This document shows, piece by piece, positions 8,840 to 18,898 of a DNA stretch of 64,000 nucleotides. The position numbers and the translations under genes are program-made. The stretch is from the NCBI RefSeq assembly GCF_000015285.1, contig NC_008709.1:868001-932000 (forward strand). Direction: 5' to 3'. A model generated the notes under the pieces. That model was not told the DNA's origin. It did not search any database and saw only the letters and a program-made list of their open reading frames with translations. How positions within the stretch are numbered: the first letter of the stretch is position 1; each line of letters begins with the position of its first letter. The stretch comes from Psychromonas ingrahamii 37 (GTDB lineage Bacteria > Pseudomonadota > Gammaproteobacteria > Enterobacterales > Psychromonadaceae).

Positions 8840-9718
8840 GTGTGGGAAGGGTTTGAGGGGGTAATGCAACCGCTATTTTTTATCTTAGATCCCAATAAAA
8901 GGGTTTACTGGCTATATCTGTTATCTGCTTTAATCTTGTCTATATGGCTTTACGGTGCATTAATTTTTAAAAAGCAGCACTGGATTAATAGCTCATCATT
9001 TGTGGATCTTGTGTGGATTTTTGTCAATCAAGGGGGGACAAAACTATTGCTCGTGCCGATGCTGGCGATGCAGATAAGTTGCATTTTATGGCTTAATCAA
9101 ATAATTAAACAGCTTTTTGGAGAAGGGCATTGGTTTTATGTCAATGATAGTTATTTATCATTAGGTTTTGCATTTGCATTGTTTGTAAGTCACGATTTTT
9201 CCAAATATTTGCTCCATTTAGCGCTGCATAAAATGCCCTTTCTGTGGCGTTTTCATGCTGTACATCATAGTGCAACAAGCATGACACCCTTAACGCTATA
9301 TCGTATTCATCCTGTTGAATTCACTATCAATGCACTGCGCGGTCTGATAGTGAACGTATTACTCAGTGTTTTTTTTATTTACCTGTTTAAAAATAAGATC
9401 ACAGTGTTTGATCTGCTCGGGGTTAATCTATTTGTTTTTTTATTTGATGTCGCAGGAAGTAATTTACGTCATAGTCATATTTGGCTGGGGTTTGGCAAGT
9501 GGGAGCGATTTTTTATCAGCCCAGCCCAGCACCAAATTCATCACAGTGCTAAAATTAAGCACTTTAATCAAAATTTTGGGTCCACCTTAGCTATTTGGGA
9601 TGCTTTGTTTAATAGTTTATTATTGAGTAAAAATGAGCAGGTTAAGGTTTTTGGTTTTGACCAAAAATTAAAAAACAGGCAAACATTAAAGCAACAGTGG
9701 TCGGGCATTGTGTACTAA
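8840..9718 (+). CDS. Fatty acid hydroxylase / sterol desaturase family protein
   Basis: A 292-residue integral membrane protein with the histidine clusters of the di-iron fatty acid hydroxylase superfamily: HDFSKYLLH (118-126) plus His130, FHAVHH (139-143) and HQIHH (231-235). At least four hydrophobic segments separate them. The substrate cannot be told from sequence. The GTG at 8840 has GGGGAA upstream; an ATG at 8864 (MQPLFFILD) with GAGGGGG upstream is an equally good start. It is divergent from the imelysin operon and shares the intergenic Fur-like box, so iron regulation of an iron-dependent enzyme is plausible. Confidence 0.8.
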   Translation: MWEGFEGVMQPLFFILDPNKRVYWLYLLSALILSIWLYGALIFKKQHWINSSSFVDLVWIFVNQGGTKLLLVPMLAMQISCILWLNQIIKQLFGEGHWFYVNDSYLSLGFAFALFVSHDFSKYLLHLALHKMPFLWRFHAVHHSATSMTPLTLYRIHPVEFTINALRGLIVNVLLSVFFIYLFKNKITVFDLLGVNLFVFLFDVAGSNLRHSHIWLGFGKWERFFISPAQHQIHHSAKIKHFNQNFGSTLAIWDALFNSLLLSKNEQVKVFGFDQKLKNRQTLKQQWSGIVY

Positions 9719-9780
9719 AGTAGAAGGGTCATTATGTTGTATGATCATAACAACAAAATAATTTATCAATGTCGGAAAAG

Positions 9781-9808
9781 AACAAAAGTGCCACTGGACA
9801 CTTTTGTT
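9781..9808. terminator. Perfect 10-bp stem-loop after the hydroxylase gene
   Basis: AACAAAAGTG (9781-9790) and CACTTTTGTT (9799-9808) pair perfectly around an eight-base loop, 62 bp after the hydroxylase stop. There is no long T tract beyond the arm itself, so termination is likely but not certain. Confidence 0.5.
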
Positions 9809-9987
9809 AAACTATATAGCATTCCGCATCATTATCAGATCAATTTCACGACTAAGATAAAAACGAAGATCGTTTCTTTGATTGGTAATAAGCCGCTGTT
9901 ACTCAATCAAATACCTGACAATCATTTATTTTTACTGCGTAACATTAGCCTTTTTATTGATGCGAATTGCTACTTAAGTAAGTATAT

Positions 9988-10983
9988 TTATTTTACAACG
10001 GTTAAGCCGGGTGTAAATACTGATACACGACGGTTTAACGCTCGTCCGTCTTTGGTTGCATTACTTGCTTTTGGCGCTAGTTCGCCGCGACCACTTTCCT
10101 TGATGCGGTTTTTAGCAATAGCAAAGTGAGTTGCTAAGTAATCAGCAACTAATGCTGCACGTCGCTCAGATAACTGTTGATTGTAAGACTCTGGGCCGGT
10201 GCTATCAGTATGACCAATGACGATTAACTCTGCTTCCGGGTATTTAATGAGCTGCTGTGCAATGGGTTTTAATTGGTCGATATATTTAGGTGCTAATTTA
10301 ACACTATCAAACGCAAAGGGTATTTCAATGATCAGTGGCTCAATGTCAATTGTTTTTTGTGGCTCAGCAACCGCTGGTTCCATAGCTGTCATTGTTATTG
10401 GCGCAGGTGCACCCCAGCTATAAACTAGACTGACACCATAAAAATGCGTATTCCAGCTAGTATCGACCCCTGAATCTTTAAGATCTATATCATGATAGTA
10501 TTGATACTCAAGGCGTGCAGAGACGTTTTTATTGAAAAAGTATTCTACACCAGCACCTGTAGTTGGAATCAGCCCTCTATCGTGAGAAGTGTTAAACTCA
10601 CCTTTGCCATCAGCAAAGTAGTAAAATCCGCCGGCCTTAGCGAAAACATCAAGAGAATCTGTTGCTTGCCAAGTGAATTTACCAACAAGATCGATGCCTT
10701 GTTGTTCGACGGAGCGATTGTTTCCAAACTGAGCTTCACCAAGGTATGTGTAACCTGTTTCAACAGCCAACCATGGTTTGTAGTTATAACCTAGGAAAAT
10801 ACCGCCCGCAAGATCATTCTGATCTTGATTATCCGGTGTCCAGATGTTCTCCGCAAAATCACTATAGTGAGCGCCACCCAAGCGGGCACCGGTATACCAA
10901 GGGTTTTCAGTTGCTTCGGTTGCGGCAGTTGCTGCACCGGAGACCAGTAATGCCAATGGCAGTATGTAATTCATTTTAGACAT
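9988..10983 (-). CDS. ompA: OmpA-family outer membrane protein
   Basis: A 331-residue protein: signal peptide (MSKMNYILPLALLVSGAATA), an eight-strand beta-barrel (about 25-200, starting NPWYTGARLGGAHYSD), a short linker and a C-terminal OmpA-like peptidoglycan-binding domain. In that domain IEIPFAFDSVKL, GHTDSTG and LSERRAALVADYL are visible, ending with ALNRRVSV. It anchors the outer membrane to the cell wall. The start ATG at 10983 is preceded by AAAGGA at a proper distance. It is a single-gene unit. Confidence 0.92.
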   Translation of the reverse strand: MSKMNYILPLALLVSGAATAATEATENPWYTGARLGGAHYSDFAENIWTPDNQDQNDLAGGIFLGYNYKPWLAVETGYTYLGEAQFGNNRSVEQQGIDLVGKFTWQATDSLDVFAKAGGFYYFADGKGEFNTSHDRGLIPTTGAGVEYFFNKNVSARLEYQYYHDIDLKDSGVDTSWNTHFYGVSLVYSWGAPAPITMTAMEPAVAEPQKTIDIEPLIIEIPFAFDSVKLAPKYIDQLKPIAQQLIKYPEAELIVIGHTDSTGPESYNQQLSERRAALVADYLATHFAIAKNRIKESGRGELAPKASNATKDGRALNRRVSVFTPGLTVVK

Positions 10984-11266
10984 AGTTATATCCTTTTAGT
11001 TATGTATAGTTTTTATCATTGCCTCTACAATGTGAGAAGCTTTTGTACTTTTGGTAAGTTAATTCTTTATTTTTTCCTACTCTTACCTATACAGTATATC
11101 TTGCGCTTTTATTATAACCGTTTGATAATAAATAAGTTGTTTTTAAGCAATATAATTTCAAATAGTCTACTCACTCAACATTAAAAACAGAGTGAATAAA
11201 ACTTTTGGCACCGTCAGGGGTAATCTCAGCAAGCAAGAAAAAACACTTTTAGTGCTTATGCGATTA

Positions 11267-13096
11267 TTAATCCATCCCTAAAAAGCCACCCGTTTGATGA
11301 GCCCAAAGCTGAGCATAAATACCTTTACCCTGAATAAGTTCGCTATGCGTACCCTGCTCAACTATTCTCCCTTCATCTAAGACAATTAACCTATCCATCG
11401 CGGCGATGGTTGATAGACGATGAGCAATAGCGATCACTGTTTTGTCCTGCATCAAGTTATACAAACTTTCATTAATTGCAGCTTCTACTTCTGAGTCCAG
11501 TGCCGATGTTGCCTCATCTAAAACCAGAATGGGTGCATCTTTAAGCAAAACGCGGGCAATAGCGATACGTTGGCGTTGTCCACCGGAAAGTTTTACGCCA
11601 CGTTCACCGACTTGCGCATCATAACCTGTGTTGCCGGTATTATCGATTAAGCCCAAAATAAATTGATGGGCCTGTGCTTGTTGGGTGGCATTGATCATAT
11701 CTTCTTCGGTCGCGTCTGGACGACCGTAAAGAATATTTTCACGAATCGAGCGGTGTAATAAGGAGGTATCTTGGGTGACCATGCCGATTTTAAAACGTAA
11801 ACTTTCCTGCTGAACATCGTTAATATTCTGCCCGTCAATGATAATCCGGCCTTTCTCAACATCATAAAAACGCAGCAGTAAATTGACCAGGGTAGATTTC
11901 CCAGCACCGGAGCGGCCTACTAAACCAATTTTTTCGCCTGCTTTTATCTGTAGATTGAGATCAGTGAGAATGCCTTTTTCTTCGCCATAATGAAAACTGA
12001 CATTATCAAAATATATTGCACCCTGATTCACCACCAGAGGTTTTGCCTCTTTTTTATCTTCTATAATATTGGGTTTTGCAAGCGTTGACATACCATCGGT
12101 AACAGTGCCGATATTCTCAAAGAGTGAACTTATTTCCCACATTATCCATTGCGACATACCATTTAAACGCAGGGCTAAGCTGATTGCGATTGCAATAGCG
12201 CCAATAGTGATGGCGCTTTGCATCCATAATCCGATCGCCAGTGCAGTGATAACAAAAGCTAAAATATAATTTGAAACTTGTACGCTGACATTAATGCAGG
12301 TGACTAAACGCATCTGCCGGTAAACGGTATTCAAAAAGCTTTTCATCCCCTGTTTTGCATAGGCGGACTCTGCATCCGTATGAGCAAAGAGCTTAACCGT
12401 TGATATATTGGTATAACTATCAACAATACGACCTGTCATAGTAGAGCGTGCATCGGCCTGTTCAGTGGCTATTTTTCTTAATTTAGGCAGAAAATGAGTT
12501 TGCAGCATGACATAAATAACTAACCAGATAAGCATTGGAATCGCCAGACGTATATCGGCTTTGGCAAGCATCACCACCATCGAGATAAAGTACACTGTGA
12601 TATAAACCATTACATCGAGCAGCTTCATGACCGTTTCCCTAACGGCCAATGCGGTTTGCATTACCTTAGTGGCAATACGACCGGCAAAATCGTCCTGGTA
12701 AAATGAAATGCTTTGTTTGAGCAGATAACGATGCGCGAACCAACGAATAGACATTGGGTAGTTACCAAGTAAAACCTGATGCACAACTAATGAGTGGAAC
12801 AGAATAAGTAACGGGATAATCACCAGTACCATAATTGACATGGCCAGTAATGTGTCGCTTTCGTCGCTTAATAAGGTTTCTGGATTTTTAGTGATTAACC
12901 AGTCAACGAGCTGCCCCATAAAACCAAATAATTGCACCTCAAGAATGGCTAACAAAGCGGTTAAAACTGTCATCAATACAAGTGGTATTTTATAACCATT
13001 TGTATAATAAAGACAAAAAGCCAGTAGTGTGTTTGGGGGTTGTTTGGGTTCCGCGTCATTCAATGCGGGGACTATTTTTTCGAAAAAGTTAAACAT
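11267..13096 (-). CDS. ABC exporter, fused permease and ATPase
   Basis: A 609-residue half-transporter of the MsbA/multidrug type. It has a six-helix transmembrane domain in roughly the first 340 residues. The ATPase domain carries Walker A GRSGAGKST (about residue 400), the Q-loop region GMVTQDTSLL, the signature LSGGQRQRIAIAR, Walker B ILVLDEATSALD and the H-loop IAHRLST. It would act as a homodimer or as half of a heterodimer. No partner gene is adjacent. The substrate is not predictable from sequence. The frame starts at an ATG preceded by AAAAGGTAAC. Confidence 0.9.
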   Translation of the reverse strand: MFNFFEKIVPALNDAEPKQPPNTLLAFCLYYTNGYKIPLVLMTVLTALLAILEVQLFGFMGQLVDWLITKNPETLLSDESDTLLAMSIMVLVIIPLLILFHSLVVHQVLLGNYPMSIRWFAHRYLLKQSISFYQDDFAGRIATKVMQTALAVRETVMKLLDVMVYITVYFISMVVMLAKADIRLAIPMLIWLVIYVMLQTHFLPKLRKIATEQADARSTMTGRIVDSYTNISTVKLFAHTDAESAYAKQGMKSFLNTVYRQMRLVTCINVSVQVSNYILAFVITALAIGLWMQSAITIGAIAIAISLALRLNGMSQWIMWEISSLFENIGTVTDGMSTLAKPNIIEDKKEAKPLVVNQGAIYFDNVSFHYGEEKGILTDLNLQIKAGEKIGLVGRSGAGKSTLVNLLLRFYDVEKGRIIIDGQNINDVQQESLRFKIGMVTQDTSLLHRSIRENILYGRPDATEEDMINATQQAQAHQFILGLIDNTGNTGYDAQVGERGVKLSGGQRQRIAIARVLLKDAPILVLDEATSALDSEVEAAINESLYNLMQDKTVIAIAHRLSTIAAMDRLIVLDEGRIVEQGTHSELIQGKGIYAQLWAHQTGGFLGMD

Positions 13097-13300
13097 CTGG
13101 TTACCTTTTGGTTGCTCTATACCCTGCAGCTTAGTAATTTGTAAATTTTATATTTTATATTTTATAAATCAGAAAAACAGTAAGTGAAATGCGTGACGCT
13201 TGAGTTTACACTAAGTGCTCGATATAAATGTATGTTTTAGTCTTATCCATCGATTTTTTATAACATATTGTGCAAATGATGGCCCATGATTTGTGCGGGT

Positions 13301-13560
13301 AAATTTAAGGCTGCTCGCTTTGTAGAAAGACAAAAAACGCCTGTATTGGTGATTTTAACCGATAATATTAATCACTTTCCTATATTCAAATAAGTAAGTG
13401 GGAAAGGTATCAATAAAAACTATTTTTCTGCTGCTGATTAGAAGTGTTGTGCGACCGCTTACGGGCAAGAAAAACAACAATAAATTATTATTCCGCAGGG
13501 ACAATCGAATGTTTCGCACCAAGCAAAATGCTGGAAGATGATTTATCAATAAAAGCTAAG
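13301..13560 (+). pseudogene. Decayed GGDEF-domain relic (tentative)
   Basis: This stretch of the 530-bp gap before the deaminase gene carries no open frame, but its conceptual translation recalls a diguanylate cyclase domain broken by stops and shifts. First comes ARFVERQKTPVLVILTDNI then NHFPIFK, resembling the start of a GGDEF domain where PLxLxxxDIDHFK is expected. About 35 codons later comes AYGQE, and then IIIPQG in the positions of YGGEEF and the following beta strand. The likeness is partial and was judged by eye. The remaining part of the gap (13097-13300) shows nothing I can support. Confidence 0.4.
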
Positions 13561-13591
13561 CTACAACAAGAGTCAAAACTTAAAGCGTTAA

Positions 13592-14635
<1,044 letters not shown>

Positions 14636-14775
14636 TTATTATGGACTAATGTTATTAGTCAGTTTTTAAGTTTTTACTGCTTTAATCAAGTAAGGCTCAA
14701 TGCATTAAAAGCAAAGCCATTAAGCTATCTGATTATTATCTGGCAATCATAATTCATAAAATTTACTATTAACGG

Positions 14776-14810
14776 AGCCTGATAAAAGTTCTGTCATATC
14801 AGGCTATTTT
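14776..14810 (+). terminator. Terminator after the deaminase gene
   Basis: AGCCTGATA (14776-14784) pairs perfectly with TATCAGGCT (14797-14805) around a 12-base loop, followed by ATTTTA. It closes the deaminase transcript about 140 bp after the stop. Confidence 0.65.
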
Positions 14811-14864
14811 ATACCCAAACTAATTAAGATGCAGATACCTGCGTCTTAAAATAGTTTGGGTATA
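14810..14864. repeat. 55-bp palindromic repeat with TATACCC ends
   Basis: TATACCCAAACTA (14810-14822) and TAGTTTGGGTATA (14852-14864) are perfect 13-bp inverted repeats; inside them AAGATGCAG and CTGCGTCTT also pair with one mismatch. The outer heptamer TATACCC and the inner AAGATGCA occur in the same order at the left end of the 304-bp element at 41099-41402. This could be a minimal member of the same mobile or palindromic family. Confidence 0.75.
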
Positions 14865-14905
14865 TTGCTCTATTATCAGTCGTTTTTTAAACTAAGGTTT
14901 TGTAA

Positions 14906-15835
14906 ATGAAACATTTTTTCGGTATTTTTTTACGTGGATTGGCAATGGGGGCTGCAGATGTTGTACCCGGTGTTTCCGGGGGAACCATTGCATTTATTAC
15001 GGGTATTTACTCTGAGTTATTACATAGCCTCAGCCGTTTTAATCTGCAATTTATTACAATATTAAAAAATCAAGGGGTTAAAGCTGCATGGTTACATATT
15101 AACGGATATTTTTTACTGAGTCTGGGATTAGGAATTATTGTTAGTATCCTCTCTTTAGCCCGACTTGTTACTTATTTGTTGGCGTCTCACCCCTTATTAG
15201 TTTGGTCTTTTTTCTTTGGTCTTATTATCGCTTCTAGTATTTTTGTATTACGGCAAATGCGAGGTTGGAATGTTGGGGGCATCATATTGTTGGTGGCAGG
15301 CATTGCCTTGGCGGTTGCCATTGGGCAGCTGCGTCCTGCTGAGGTGGTGGCAAGTAATGCCTATATATTTATGGCTGGTGCGATTGCTATCTGCGCCATG
15401 ATCCTGCCGGGAATTTCAGGCAGTTTTATTCTTTTGTTACTGGGTGTTTATGGCCATGTATTAGGCGCAATCAAAGCATTAGATCTAACTACTCTGGCGT
15501 TATTTGGCAGTGGTTGTGTGGTCGGTTTGTTGAGTTTTGTGAGGATTTTAACCTGGTTACTGGATCATTATCATCAACGTGTTATTGCGCTGTTAGCTGG
15601 ATTTATTGCGGGATCTTTATATTTGGTGTGGCCGTGGAAAGCCGTTTTATCTGTGTATACCGACTCACATGGTATTGAAAAACCACTGACTCAAGCCAAT
15701 GTTCTACCGGCTGATTTTGAGCTAATAACGGGTCACTCTGCACAGCTTTTACCTTGTATATTATTAATGATCTCAGGTTTGCTGGTGGTTTTTGCACTGG
15801 AAAAATTGGGCGAAAAAAACGTAAATAATCTTTAA
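14906..15835 (+). CDS. DUF368 membrane protein, probable undecaprenyl-phosphate transporter
   Basis: A 309-residue polytopic protein with two internally related signature segments: GAADVVPGVSGGTIAF near residue 13 and AICAMILPGISGSFILL near residue 155. Each sits at the start of a hydrophobic half, the inverted-repeat layout of DUF368. Members of this family (PopT-type) have been reported to recycle undecaprenyl phosphate across the inner membrane for cell wall and surface polysaccharide synthesis; assignment here is by family only. It has its own terminator. The next gene (nhaD) is convergent. Confidence 0.85.
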   Translation: MKHFFGIFLRGLAMGAADVVPGVSGGTIAFITGIYSELLHSLSRFNLQFITILKNQGVKAAWLHINGYFLLSLGLGIIVSILSLARLVTYLLASHPLLVWSFFFGLIIASSIFVLRQMRGWNVGGIILLVAGIALAVAIGQLRPAEVVASNAYIFMAGAIAICAMILPGISGSFILLLLGVYGHVLGAIKALDLTTLALFGSGCVVGLLSFVRILTWLLDHYHQRVIALLAGFIAGSLYLVWPWKAVLSVYTDSHGIEKPLTQANVLPADFELITGHSAQLLPCILLMISGLLVVFALEKLGEKNVNNL

Positions 15836-15855
15836 TCTGTCAATAATAGGAAGCT

Positions 15856-15884
15856 AAAAGGCGGCTAAATTTGACCGCCTTTTT
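15856..15884. terminator. Terminator between the DUF368 gene and nhaD
   Basis: AAAAGGCGG (15856-15864) pairs with CCGCCTTTT (15875-15883) around a 10-base loop. A-rich and T-rich flanks on both sides make it usable by both convergent genes. Confidence 0.85.
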
Positions 15885-15915
15885 ATACTAAAGCGTAAAG
15901 TTTTTATTGATTGAG

Positions 15916-17343
15916 CTAAAAAAAATGTTGATTTAACCACAAGTGGCAGGCAATGCCAGCGACATAACCAAGCAAAATAACAGGTGACCAGCGTAAGTGT
16001 CCGACAAAGGTATAACTGCCGCGCGCATGTCCCATCAGTGCAACACCAGCTGCTGAGCCGATTGATAATAAACTGCCACCAATACCGGCTGTTAGTGTAA
16101 CCAATAACCACTGGCCTAAGGCCATATCCGGTTGCATGGTTAAGACAGCAAACATAACTGGGATGTTGTCGATAACCGCACTCAATAATCCTACGGCAAT
16201 ATTGGCATAAGTCGGATCCCACTGGGTATAGAGAAGATTCGAGACCAGTTCAAGGTAACCTATATATCCCAGACCTCCGACACACATCACCACGCCATAA
16301 AAGAATAACAGTGTATCCCATTCGGCTTGAGCGATACGGTTAAATACATCAAAAGGCACAACATTACCCAGATAATTCAACCTTTGATCGTCGCCACTAG
16401 CAATAGCACAGGCTCTTTTTTTGGCAAGACTTGAGGCCAATGTTTGACGTAAAAAATAGCCGAAAAACTGCAAATACCCTAAGCCCATCATCATACCCAA
16501 TACGGGCGGAAGACTAAATAAACTAAAGCTTGCGACAGCCGTTGAAATAGTAAATAAAAACAGTGCGATGATCCGTTTTGCGCCACGTTTTAATTCAACG
16601 CGCTCAGATATATCGCTGATGGGCCCCTTACCAATAAAAAATGACATGATTAATGCCGGGAGTATAAAACTGACCAGAGAGGGGATAAATAAGACTAAAA
16701 ACTGATCAAATGCCACTAGTCCTTTTTGCCAAACCATCAATGTGGTTATATCACCAAAGGGGCTAAATGCCCCCCCCGCATTGGAAGCCACCACTATGTT
16801 GATACAAGCAAGGTTGATAAACTGTTTTTTTCCGGGGGCCACTTTGATAACCACGGCACACATCAGCAATGCGGTGGTTAAATTATCAGCAATAGGAGAA
16901 ATGAAAAAGGCCAATAGGCCGGTAAGCCAGAATAAGCTGCGATAGGATAAACGCTTATGGACTATCCAGCTGCGCAAGGCATCAAATAAACGACGCTCTT
17001 CCATGGCGTTGATATAGGTCATAGCGACTAATAAAAACAGCAATAACTCGGAATATTCCAGAAGGTTATGACGAAAGGTCAGCTGCACTGTTTCAGCATC
17101 ACCGGTACCATAAGCATGCCAGCCAATGGCCAGCCAAATTAAACCCGCGGCAACTAACACGGGTTTTGATTTTCGCAAGTGCAGGACCTCTTCGCTCGCC
17201 ACTAACAAATAAGCGAGCACAAAAATGATCAGTGCAAACCAGGCAACGGGTGTACCGACCATAGATGTTGTTGCTTGGCTGGCCAGTGCGCCAAAACTTG
17301 ATAGAGTTAAGATCAAAGTAAATAAGATTCTAAATTTCACCAT
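15916..17343 (-). CDS. nhaD: Na+/H+ antiporter NhaD
   Basis: A 475-residue inner membrane protein with about a dozen hydrophobic helices, matching the NhaD family of sodium/proton antiporters (Vibrio homologs are about 477 residues). Visible family segments are NLTTALLMCAVVIKVAPG, NIVVASNAGGAFSPFGDITT and GLLSAVIDNIPVMFAVL. The first 22 residues resemble a signal or first helix. It exports sodium in exchange for protons, expected in a marine organism; a second, unrelated antiporter is at 30650. Single gene, ATG start at 17343. Confidence 0.9.
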   Translation of the reverse strand: MVKFRILFTLILTLSSFGALASQATTSMVGTPVAWFALIIFVLAYLLVASEEVLHLRKSKPVLVAAGLIWLAIGWHAYGTGDAETVQLTFRHNLLEYSELLLFLLVAMTYINAMEERRLFDALRSWIVHKRLSYRSLFWLTGLLAFFISPIADNLTTALLMCAVVIKVAPGKKQFINLACINIVVASNAGGAFSPFGDITTLMVWQKGLVAFDQFLVLFIPSLVSFILPALIMSFFIGKGPISDISERVELKRGAKRIIALFLFTISTAVASFSLFSLPPVLGMMMGLGYLQFFGYFLRQTLASSLAKKRACAIASGDDQRLNYLGNVVPFDVFNRIAQAEWDTLLFFYGVVMCVGGLGYIGYLELVSNLLYTQWDPTYANIAVGLLSAVIDNIPVMFAVLTMQPDMALGQWLLVTLTAGIGGSLLSIGSAAGVALMGHARGSYTFVGHLRWSPVILLGYVAGIACHLWLNQHFF

Positions 17344-17600
17344 ACTCTTCCTGTCTGCAATGAGTTAATTTTTCATTTTTGAGGCGTCTGTACCTGCGGG
17401 GTTACAGTCTTGAACAGTCACTTTTCCTGTTAGAAATCATGGCACGACATCCCCAAAAATACTATGACAGGCACTTGATTTTTGGGTTTTTTAGAAAAAA
17501 ATCCAAAGAGAAGAGTAAGCATAATACTGTCAATACTGTTTTTATGGTTGTAGGTAAATAGGATGCTAATAATGGTGCTTAATTAATACCCTTAAGCTTA

Positions 17601-17933
17601 ATCGGAGGATCAAGTTATCCGGGAATTAGTTACTATTTTAAAAAAATATCCGCGCGTTGATACAGTAGGCCGATGGGGAAGGAAGAGTTTTTAATTATTT
17701 GCCCCGAAAATGACCTTAAAAGTGCAAAACAGCTCGCAGATAAAATCCGAGAAATAATTGAGCAGCACAACTTCCCTTCGTTTGGCTGTGTTACCTGTTC
17801 TTTTGGCATAAGTATTTTTCATTATGGAGACAGCTAGGACAGTATGATGGAACGCGCTGATAAAGCCCTCTATCGAGCCTAACTGTCTGCGGAAAACTAT
17901 AGGATTGCGCTGCAAGCTAATACCTTCATCTAG
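17601..17933 (+). pseudogene. Remnant of a GGDEF diguanylate cyclase domain
   Basis: A decayed C-terminal GGDEF domain in the 782-bp gap between nhaD and nudL. The first frame reads EDQVIRELVTILKKYPRVDT then VGRWG up to the active-site loop. A one-base deletion in the second glycine codon (at 17680-17681) then shifts the frame, which resumes as EEFLIICPENDLKSAKQLAD with a central FGISIFHYGDS. In-frame stops at 17835-17837 and 17880-17882 interrupt MMERADKALYRA, where functional proteins have ADKALYxAK. The remnant ends at 17931-17933. The upstream half of the gene is not recognisable. Nothing supportable is seen at 17344-17600 or 17934-18125. Confidence 0.85.
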
Positions 17934-18125
17934 GTATAGGGGAAATGGACAAGAACGTCTTTTTTCATTCGCAGTAATTACGATGACTCAATCAGAGGCT
18001 TTGCTACTTTGCATTTTCTTGATCTGTTTATTTTTTTGTAAATAAGCACTAAAGGCCAGCCGTAATTTTGGTGCGTATTGAGTCATTTTTTGTGAGTTTT
18101 ATTTTTTAATTAAAGATTAAGGGGA

Positions 18126-18719
18126 TTACTTGGCTAAATGCTCCTGTAGGTTTTTAAGAATTTGCGCTGTTGCTCCCCAAATTAATCTGTTTTGGTATGG
18201 AATACAATAAGTGAAGTGACGTTTTTTATGGGTAAATAAATGTTGTTTATAATAATTATTGACATCTAAGAGGTAAGAAAGGGGCACTTCAAAAACACTG
18301 CGTACCTCCTGCGGCTCAATTGCGATAGTATGCTCATTATCGATAAAACCGAGAAAAGGGCTAATCATAAATCCACTTCCTGTCGGTAGATTAGGCAATG
18401 AACCAAAGAGACTTACCTGGCGCTGTAAAATACCGATCTCTTCTTCTGTTTCGCGCAGGGCTGTTTGCTGTAAAGAATGATCCGATGGCTCATATCGGCC
18501 GCCAGGAAAACTAATTTGTCCAGGGTGGTGACGTAAATGTAAAGCCCGTTCAGTAAATATTAGGTTTAAGCCATTTTGGCGCTTTATCAAAGGTAACAAA
18601 ACAGCGGCTTTTTTTAACCCTTGTTGGTTTAAATTAAGAGGGGACTTATGCGCGATCAGGTCAGAAACATTTTGTCTATTATGAAATAAAAAACGACTTA
18701 AAAAAATTTGTTTATTCAT
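18126..18719 (-). CDS. nudL: NUDIX hydrolase, probable CoA pyrophosphatase
   Basis: A 197-residue Nudix protein. The UPF0035-type CoA-binding motif LHLRHHPGQISFPGG precedes a Nudix box with TALRETEEEIGI, the REUxEExGU core. This combination is diagnostic of the NudL/YeaB group, which hydrolyses coenzyme A and related diphosphates. The glutamates of the box should bind the metal ions. A single gene, running antisense to the GGDEF relic at its 3' side. The 180 bp between it and cmoB show nothing notable. Confidence 0.85.
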   Translation of the reverse strand: MNKQIFLSRFLFHNRQNVSDLIAHKSPLNLNQQGLKKAAVLLPLIKRQNGLNLIFTERALHLRHHPGQISFPGGRYEPSDHSLQQTALRETEEEIGILQRQVSLFGSLPNLPTGSGFMISPFLGFIDNEHTIAIEPQEVRSVFEVPLSYLLDVNNYYKQHLFTHKKRHFTYCIPYQNRLIWGATAQILKNLQEHLAK

Positions 18720-18898
18720 TCAAAAAAACCTAAAAAATATTGGGTGTATTAATCATAACAGCAAAGGAGTGCATGGCACAAAGTTGCTGGACGCGCGGCT
18801 TATTTTAGCAATAATGGTTTTAACACAGTCACTCATACATCACTGCGTCAGCCCTCACCCCTCCAGTTCAAAGCTTAATCACTATTAATTTTACCTGT

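Noticed and set aside
9734-10129. 131-codon plus-strand frame after the hydroxylase gene
   Set aside because: Runs antisense into the conserved OmpA domain, contains a perfect hairpin, and has no recognisable domain; a GAAGGG before the ATG keeps it a faint possibility.
11002-11184. 60-codon frame in the gap between ompA and the ABC exporter
   Set aside because: AT-rich, Phe/Leu/Tyr-heavy composition, no ribosome binding site; likely chance.
15854-16222. 122-codon minus-strand frame overlapping the end of nhaD
   Set aside because: Different frame within a clear antiporter gene and a terminator; shadow.
17379-17561. 60-codon frame between nhaD and the GGDEF relic
   Set aside because: No binding site or recognisable product; possibly part of the decayed gene upstream region but not supportable.
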